Program-made: the position numbers and the translations under genes
Notes under the pieces: generated by a model
What the model was told of the DNA's origin: nothing
The model's database searches: none
Seen by the model: only the letters and a program-made list of their open reading frames with translations
DNA from: Amorphochlora amoebiformis
Lineage: Eukaryota > Cercozoa > Chlorarachniophyceae
DNA length: 64,000 nt
Direction: 5' to 3'
Assembly: GCA_054601695.1 (NCBI GenBank)
Contig: BAAHQB010000047.1
Coordinates: 558,001-622,000, forward strand
Part shown: in pieces, positions 56,298 through 64,000 of the stretch
How the letters are laid out: every line of letters starts with the position of its first letter
Numbering within the stretch: position 1 is the first letter of the stretch

Positions 56298-57828
56298 GTG
56301 TGTCCATAGATCCTTCTCAATTAGCTAGACTCAGACCCAACAATTTCGACATGCGGTATTTGCTAGCATGATTAATTCCATAGGGGTAACAAACAGCAGT
56401 GTTTACTCGGAAATACAGCTCTATGTGCACATGTGTAGTATATATCTAGTGTTTCTAGTGTTTATAGGTATATACATATATATACACTCTCGTATGAATC
56501 TAGGAGATATATACATATATACTAGATATACTACGCTAGACTACTACTTACTACTGTGGCCTAATAATGCATATGAGTCGAGTATATACTACTAGTTAGA
56601 AACTAGTTTACAATAGATATTTATTCACAGTCACTAGTGGAATCAGCCGCATTCGACAAGTAGCTATATATTATCTACATTATAGTTCGAAGTTCGAACT
56701 CTAAGAAACTGAGTTATCACTCTACTAGCTCTAGTCACTAAGAGTCTGATGATTACACTAAACATATATTATTAACAGTGGCCATGATCTGGTAGCTAAA
56801 CAATCGATCATAGACAGACGGTGTTGTCGGGCTAAATCCTAGAAATTTACTAGATTTAGGACTATTGTAGTAATATCTACTATTGAATCTAGTGAATATA
56901 GACTTGAATAATATCTTCGTACTTGGCTAGCTTCTAGCGCTTGGTTATATATATCATCTGAGATTCATCTCATATGTAAATCAGTAAATGTATACCACGG
57001 TCTAGCTTATCCAACCTAGCTAACTCACATATGTTCTAGATGTTACGAAAGTTGCATGTTGCGGAGGCTGCATACCTGGGCCTCCACCAGGGTCCACTCC
57101 AACACAACACCTTCCGATACGCATCGCACGTAAGTGGTACTCTTAAGGTACTTATGTTGGTCGTACGTATGTATGTACGTATGGACGTTGGTACATGTTC
57201 AGAAGGTACGTATGTGCGTACGTATTTGGCTTACGTTGAGATACGCATCTGATGTACGCTTGGGGTATACGTGTGTGAAATATATTTGTGCGTACGTATG
57301 TGGTATACGTATCGTTGCACTGTTGACGTCCACTGATTGATACGTATGCGACATATAGAGTAATGTGACTCTAGTAACTTGGCAATGGTGCTATAGCCTA
57401 TGGATCTGGATGATAACTCAAACTTTGAGTCAATTCTGCGAGTCGCTGACAAGGGGGTCAGGGTCATTGATATTCAACCGTTAGTAGTTCAAGGGTCTTA
57501 GGGTCGCATTTAGTGTTATCATAGGCGATAGCCATAGTATATTATTTTGGACACCTGTGCATATTTTAACTTACATCACTAGCTAGTAATATATGATGTT
57601 GCCATGAGAGTATGTATATGTACTAGATGTACATCGATTTTGGTTAAGTTTTTGACGCGTAACCCATGCTAGCTAGCATGATAATAATTATCACAGTGGA
57701 TATTCATTCGAATTAAATATTATATATCGCTCAATTGTTAACCCCCGGGGGGTGCTCGCTTGTAGGTAAGGAGTTTTTTTTCCAGAATACATATCTACAA
57801 CACGTGCACGTGTCCATTGGCGATACTA
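56298..57828. other. Convergent intergenic region F/G, CTAG-rich, free of long (TA)n
   Basis: It lies between the gene F stop (plus) and the gene G stop (minus). CTAG recurs throughout 56440-57020 (for example CTAGTGTTTCTAGTG, ACTACTAGTTAGAAACTAGT). From 57130 to 57350 there is a cluster of TACGTA/ACGTACGT words. GTTCGAAGTTCGAAC at about 56692 is near-palindromic. I find no exon chain, no tRNA and no polyadenylation signal I can place with certainty. Confidence 0.6.
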
Positions 57829-57973
57829 CTAGAGGGTTGATTGGCCTAATAGGTATAGTCCCCTTTGAACAAATTTCGAATCTGAGGTCCTGCTAGGGGT
57901 ACCTAGTGTGTGTATGTGTATGTATGTATATAATGTATATATATATATATGTATGTGTATATATATAAATATG

Positions 57974-58004
<31 letters not shown>

Positions 58005-58076
58005 ATATGTCTAGTCGATTGGATGCTATTGGTCGAGAGATATGAGTACCTAATGTATGGATGTATATATATATAT

Positions 58077-58125
<49 letters not shown>

Positions 58126-58133
58126 TACACACG

Positions 58134-58166
<33 letters not shown>

Positions 58167-58763
58167 GAAATATACGATATTTAATATGTGAGCACCTAGT
58201 GTATATATATATATATATATGTATATGTATATATATATATATTAGAAATATACGATATTTAATATGTGAGTACCTAATGTATATATATGTATATATATAT
58301 ATATATATAAGATATATACGATATTTAATATGTGATATGTATGTATATGTATGTATATACGTATATATATATATGTATATTAATATACATATATATATAT
58401 ATATATATGTACTATACACTATCTATATACTATATTTAATATGTGAGTACCTAATTTACAAATATGTATATAGATATGTGTGTGTATATATATATATGCA
58501 TATGTATATGTGCATACATGTGTGTGCTATATGTGCGATATCTAATATGTGGTACCTAATGTATATATATTATATACACATACATATATATACCAGATAT
58601 ATACGATATTTAATATGTGAGTACCTAATGTATGTATATATGTGTATATATGTATGTATATATATAAAATAATAATATATATGTATAATATAATATATAC
58701 ATATATATATACATTTTTTATATATTTTATATATATATATATAATATATATATACATATATAT

Positions 58764-58794
<31 letters not shown>

Positions 58795-58821
58795 TTATGT
58801 GATGAAAACACACACACACAT

Positions 58822-58862
<41 letters not shown>

Positions 58863-58889
58863 AATACATATATATATATATATGTATTT

Positions 58890-58930
<41 letters not shown>

Positions 58931-58935
58931 ATATT

Positions 58936-58982
<47 letters not shown>

Positions 58983-59186
58983 CTAGATATATACGATATT
59001 TAATATATGAGCATAATGTATGTGCGATATTATGTACGTTTGTGTTTTTGTAGAAATAATGTTTATATATATATATATATATATATATATGAACCACTTA
59101 AGTGCATATCCACATACACGTGTATATGTATGTATAATGAATATGTATATATATTCCATATTATGTATGTATTTTTATTTATATAG

Positions 59187-59234
<48 letters not shown>

Positions 59235-59258
59235 CATATATATATATATACATATATT

Positions 59259-59289
<31 letters not shown>

Positions 59290-59335
59290 CATACATAAAC
59301 CTAGAGTGTTGAGCGTCATTCGTTTCGGATTCTAT

Positions 59336-59367
<32 letters not shown>

Positions 59368-59480
59368 CATATAGATACATATATAGATGTATACTTACAT
59401 GTATAGGTGTGTATATATTTGTACATATACATACATATATATATATATATGTATGTTACAATATACTTTGTATATGTATT

Positions 59481-59520
<40 letters not shown>

Positions 59521-59547
59521 CACATAATATACGTATGTGAACATATT

Positions 59548-59593
<46 letters not shown>

Positions 59594-59957
59594 TGTACAT
59601 TCATATATAAAAACACACACACACACACACAAAACACACACACACACCATATAACCCACACACCCATACATCCCACATAACTAAAACAAGAAAAATGCAT
59701 AAATATACATACACACATATACCAACATACATACATATACATACATATTCACACCATATGCACACATATCAATTCAAATTCACCTTAATCTCTCCTTTCC
59801 CCTTTCCCCCTCCCTTCCCTTCCTCCGCCTCTCTTCCCCCCCCCCCTTTCGCCAACCCCCCCCCCCCCCTCCCTCCCTCCCCCCCCCCCCCTTCTCGCTC
59901 GGCGAGAGCTCTATCCTCGGGCTTGATTTTCACCATTCCGTCAAGAATATCTGTCAT
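57829..59957 (-). CDS. Gene G: small protein of about 92 residues, unknown family
   Basis: Exons in sense order: 59957-59784, 59331-59301, 57902-57829 (stop TAG 57829-57831), with phases 0 and 1 matching. It starts [20 protein letters not shown] after AAA, a suitable start context. A Gly/Glu/Lys-rich low-complexity middle follows (encoded by G runs), then [14 protein letters not shown] and [20 protein letters not shown]. The open frame extends upstream of the ATG, so an earlier start is possible. The G-rich part could be an expansion in an otherwise conserved short protein. Confidence 0.45.
58012..59025 (-). repeat. About eight acceptor-edge-like copies upstream of the last gene G exon
   Basis: In sense, units run TTAGGTACTCACATATTAAA then TATCGTATATAT. 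They occur near 58012-58050, 58164-58203, 58237-58282, 58307-58335, 58425-58458, 58527-58562, 58594-58632 and 58983-59025, with (TA)n spacers. The TAG|GTAC core matches the true acceptor at 57902 (CTAG|GTACCCC). The copy nearest to the exon (58012-58050) differs from the others after GTACTCATATC, so it may be an older member. Confidence 0.75.
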
Positions 59958-60503
59958 TTTCGTCTTCGTGTTGTCGAAATCTCTCTCTTCTGCTCTCTCG
60001 CCGCGCCCGCTGGTCGGGCGACCACCACAGCCGGGCAGCGGTAACCGCGTTACAGCTGGAATGTTCTGGGAATTCGCAGGATGGGTTTTGGGAATTTTCG
60101 GGGAGGAGGGTTCTCGGGGGGGGGGAGGGATTTTCTGGGAGATTTCTCGGGGGTGGGAAGGGATTTTCTGGGAGATTTTTGGGGGGGGGGGAGGTTTCTG
60201 GGAAGTTTCTGGACGGGGGGGGTATTGGCGGTTACGGATTTTGGATTTTTGGCGGGGAAATGGGGGGTGGGGCGAGGGCGTGTTGGAGTGGCTGTATGAG
60301 AGTGTGTTTACGCATATATATATATATGTATATATGTATATGTATATGCATGTATATATATATGTATGTATACATGTACATACAAATTTTCATGGATATA
60401 ATATGTCGTTTTAATATTTATATATATATATATTATATATATATATATCTATATATATACATATCAATAAATATATATTATATATGTATATTTATATATA
60501 CAT

Positions 60504-60540
<37 letters not shown>

Positions 60541-60645
60541 CATACATGTGTACGTAGTATATATGCAAAACTTAGACATGGCCAAAATCTCTTTTCTTTT
60601 TTTTAATTTAAATTATTTTTAATTTAAATTATTTTCGAAGCTTAC

Positions 60646-60974
60646 TAGGGAGTAGATCGCTTTGTATTTGAACCTACCTCTAAGTAGGGTTAGGGTTAGG
60701 GTTAGGGTTAGGGTTAGGGTTAGGGTTAGGGTTAGGGGTTAGTGTTAGGGTTAAGGTTAGGGTTAGGGTTAGGGTTAGGGTTATTGTTAGGGTTAGGGTT
60801 AGGGTTTACTCGCCCCTCTCTGGTAGGGTGTGGGTATAAACCTCCTAGAAAGTGGATATATATATATCTATATATATATATATATTTATATATATATTTA
60901 TATGTCGGTTTTGTATGTATCTTATTATATTATGTGAATGCTTGGATATGTATATATATTATATATATACATAC

Positions 60975-61007
<33 letters not shown>

Positions 61008-61032
61008 TATATATACATATATATATAGGTAT

Positions 61033-61078
<46 letters not shown>

Positions 61079-61154
61079 ACAAAAGCAGCATATTGATAGA
61101 CGTATTTCTCTAATTTGTCTAAATGCGCATATATATATATATATACATACATGC

Positions 61155-61185
<31 letters not shown>

Positions 61186-61222
61186 TGTATGTATGCAGTT
61201 AATGTATATATTATATGTCTAT

Positions 61223-61264
<42 letters not shown>

Positions 61265-61388
61265 CCTGAGTGAGTTAGGATCTGCGGGTATAAATTGATT
61301 ATCCGAAAACATATATTGAATCCTGTTCCGGTCGACCCAATTTCTAACATATTAAGTTCTTATTATGCACATATCTTTGATATATATA

Positions 61389-61428
<40 letters not shown>

Positions 61429-61617
61429 AAAACATATATTGAATCCTGTTCCGGTCGACCCAATTTCTAACATATTAAGTTCTTATTATGCACACATCTT
61501 TTATATATATATGCATATATACATATATACATGTACATACACATATCCTGTGCCGGTCGACCCAATTTTTGACATATTAAGTTCTTATTATGCACATATC
61601 TTTTATATATATATATA

Positions 61618-61657
<40 letters not shown>

Positions 61658-61957
61658 AAAACATATATTGAATCCTGTGCCGGTCGACCCAATTTCTGAC
61701 ATATTAAGTTCTTATTATGCACATATCTTTCATATATATATGCATATGTACATCTACATATTATATATATACACATATATATACACATACACATACACAC
61801 ATACACATACACACACACACACATACACATATGAAAACATATATTGAATCCTGTGCCAAACAACCCAATTTCTGACATATTAAGCTTTATTATGCACATA
61901 TCTTTGATATTATACACACACACACATATATATATATATATTATTAATACAACATAT

Positions 61958-62006
<49 letters not shown>

Positions 62007-62175
62007 TATAGTATACATAAGTAATTACGTATATATATATATATTATATATTGATATATATTATATATAGATACATACATATGTATGTATTTTGACACAT
62101 CTCTTTGTCTTATACTTATGTAAACATATCATACCTATATACATATACATATATATGTATATAATTGAACAGATG

Positions 62176-62206
<31 letters not shown>

Positions 62207-62261
62207 ATATATATATTTATATATATATAAATAATATATATATATATATATATTATATAGT

Positions 62262-62298
<37 letters not shown>

Positions 62299-62401
62299 TT
62301 GAAAATATAGAAATTATATGCACGTATATATATATATATGTATATATGTGTATGTATATATATATATTTACATATCTACATATGTATATTTACAAATATA
62401 T

Positions 62402-62449
<48 letters not shown>

Positions 62450-62473
62450 CACACAATGTATATGTATATATAT

Positions 62474-62525
<52 letters not shown>

Positions 62526-62606
62526 CATTTATATAATATATATATATATATATTATATACATATGTATATATATATATATAATATATGTGTGTATATATA
62601 TACATA

Positions 62607-62655
<49 letters not shown>

Positions 62656-62699
62656 AAAATTGCGACGGTCTTCGGCATCGTAGACACGTGCTACATGGT
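60646..62699 (-). CDS. Gene H fragment: internal exons, both ends missing
   Basis: Exons in sense order: 62699-62654 ([14 protein letters not shown]), 61322-61266 ([18 protein letters not shown]), 60679-60646 ([11 protein letters not shown], donor GTAAGC). Junction phases agree (2 and 2). An extra exon-like block at 61118-61081 has acceptor and donor but breaks the phase in the present chain. No stop or start is seen, so the gene probably extends beyond 60646 on the 3' side and beyond 62699 toward the window end on the 5' side; a weak candidate exon [10 protein letters not shown] lies near 63605-63633. No family is recognised. Confidence 0.42.
60684..60810. repeat. TTAGGG array, gene H intron
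   Basis: TTAGGG on plus, CCCTAA in gene H sense, ending a few nt before the acceptor of exon 60679-60646 (sense CTACTTAG|AGGT). Confidence 0.92.
61380..61900 (-). repeat. Four acceptor-edge copies of gene H exon 61266-61322
   Basis: In sense each unit holds GCATAATAAGAACTTAATAT, then AATTGGGTCGACCGG.ACAG, then the first part of the exon (GATTCAATATATGTTTTC). Copies lie near 61425-61500, 61545-61600, 61652-61730 and 61833-61905, all upstream of the intact exon, with (TA)n and ATATGCATATA spacers. The copy at 61545-61600 carries only the intron part, and the outermost copy has CGACC replaced by TTTGG at the same place. Confidence 0.88.
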
Positions 62700-62780
62700 C
62701 TAATATATATATATATATATAATACACACACACACACTCATATATATATATATATATTATATTTACACATACATATATAC

Positions 62781-62811
<31 letters not shown>

Positions 62812-62926
62812 AGTATATATGTACATATATATATATATATATGTATGTATGTTATATTAATACATATACGCATATGTATGTATCGATATGTGAATCTATA
62901 GTTTTATGTACATGTATATGTATATG

Positions 62927-62970
<44 letters not shown>

Positions 62971-62974
62971 GTTT

Positions 62975-63014
<40 letters not shown>

Positions 63015-63023
63015 TATATATAT

Positions 63024-63065
<42 letters not shown>

Positions 63066-63148
63066 TATACACATATTTTTAACATATATGTATATGTGTG
63101 TATCTGTATATATATATTATATATAGATATATATGTATATGTATATAC

Positions 63149-63192
<44 letters not shown>

Positions 63193-63514
63193 TAGTCCAC
63201 GTATATATGTACATATTATGTTCACATATGTAAGCGTACGATGCATCTATATGTATAAGTTATATTCACGTATTAAGGTGTATGTATGCATATGTATATC
63301 TATATGTACATTCATACAAATATATACGCATATGTATACATACTATATTTACATATAAACGTGTATATATATGCATGTATATGCTTATATATATAAATAT
63401 AAGGATATATATATATATATATACATATACATTATATATATATATACACTATATGTGTATATATGCATAGAAATGGGTCCTATATTAACGTCTATACAGT
63501 ACATACATGCATAC

Positions 63515-63592
<78 letters not shown>

Positions 63593-63648
63593 CAACCTCT
63601 AAACCTATCATTCGATATGAGGGGATAATCATTCTTGCGCGCATATCT

Positions 63649-63920
63649 TAGGGTTAGGGTTAGGGTTAGGGTTAGGGTTAGGGTTAGGGTTAGGGTTAGT
63701 TAGTATAATGGCTGATGTACTTCGGTTCTCGCGCATGTCTTAGGGTTAGGGTTAGGGTTCTTGTTAGGGTTAGGGTTAGGGTTCTTGTTAGGGTTAGGGT
63801 TAGGGTTAGGGTTAGGGTTAGGATTAGGGTTAGTTAGTATAATGGTTGATGTATTTCGGTTCTCGCGTGCTTAGGGTTAGGGTTAGGGTTCTTGTTAGGG
63901 TTAAGATTAGTTTAAGGTTT
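63649..63920. repeat. TTAGGG array with a repeated unique insert near the window end
   Basis: Three arrays alternate with AGTTAGTATAATGGCTGATG and a following TTCGGTTCTCGCG, seen at about 63697-63740 and 63833-63868, and with a TTCTTGTTAGGG variant. The insert may be an edge copy of an exon lying beyond the window. Confidence 0.85.
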
Positions 63921-63925
63921 GATAA

Positions 63926-63999
<74 letters not shown>

Positions 64000-64000
64000 A

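Overview
The window reads as nuclear DNA from an intron-rich, unicellular-type eukaryote whose lineage I cannot fix. The evidence is: no operons; coding sequence broken into 18-300 nt exons with GT-AG borders and matching phases; telomere-type TTAGGG/CCCTAA arrays inside genes; and introns made largely of (TA)n. Long open frames such as [18 protein letters not shown] or NPNPNP are translations of microsatellites and are not genes. I see no tRNA, rRNA, CRISPR array, insertion sequence or bacterial-type signal. All exon borders below were set by eye from splice sites and phase, with no transcript support.

Read by splice phase, the window is almost filled by about eight genes. A (minus, 218-10741) is a membrane protein of unknown family. 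B (minus, 12787-16769, 5' end not found) is a polytopic membrane protein resembling the CREST/TMEM8 group. C (plus, 17352-30649) is a prolyl-4-hydroxylase-like 2-oxoglutarate/Fe(II) oxygenase. D (minus, 31463-35696) is the mitochondrial inner-membrane translocase subunit Tim22, the most secure identification. E starts at 35898 (plus) with two RanBP2-type zinc fingers and may continue through a chain of acidic exons to 46797. F (plus, 47908-56297), G (minus, 57829-59957) and H (minus, 60646-62699, open at both ends) are unrecognised.

B/C and D/E are divergent pairs with short shared 5' regions. C/D and F/G are convergent, and both convergent gaps are CTAG-rich and nearly free of (TA)n. A palindrome GTCAC-N5-GTGAC occurs three times, each time upstream of a gene start (twice for A, once in the B/C gap).

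The main observation concerns exon edges. About fourteen exons are accompanied by partial copies of themselves lying in the (TA)n introns. Copies of the acceptor edge always lie upstream of the intact exon, and copies of the donor edge always lie downstream. In Tim22 one 73-nt exon has six acceptor-edge copies on one side and four donor-edge copies on the other. Telomere-type arrays also follow gene sense: most read CCCTAA in the sense strand (each unit holding a CTAAC branch-point-like word), and the four that read TTAGGG in sense start just after an exon donor. Together these suggest that introns here grew by repeated duplication of splice-site-bearing edges plus expansion of simple repeats. 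The window also holds a compound (TA)/(CA)/(CG) tract with roughly 410 bp of nearly pure CG, long CT and GA tracts, and several minisatellites.
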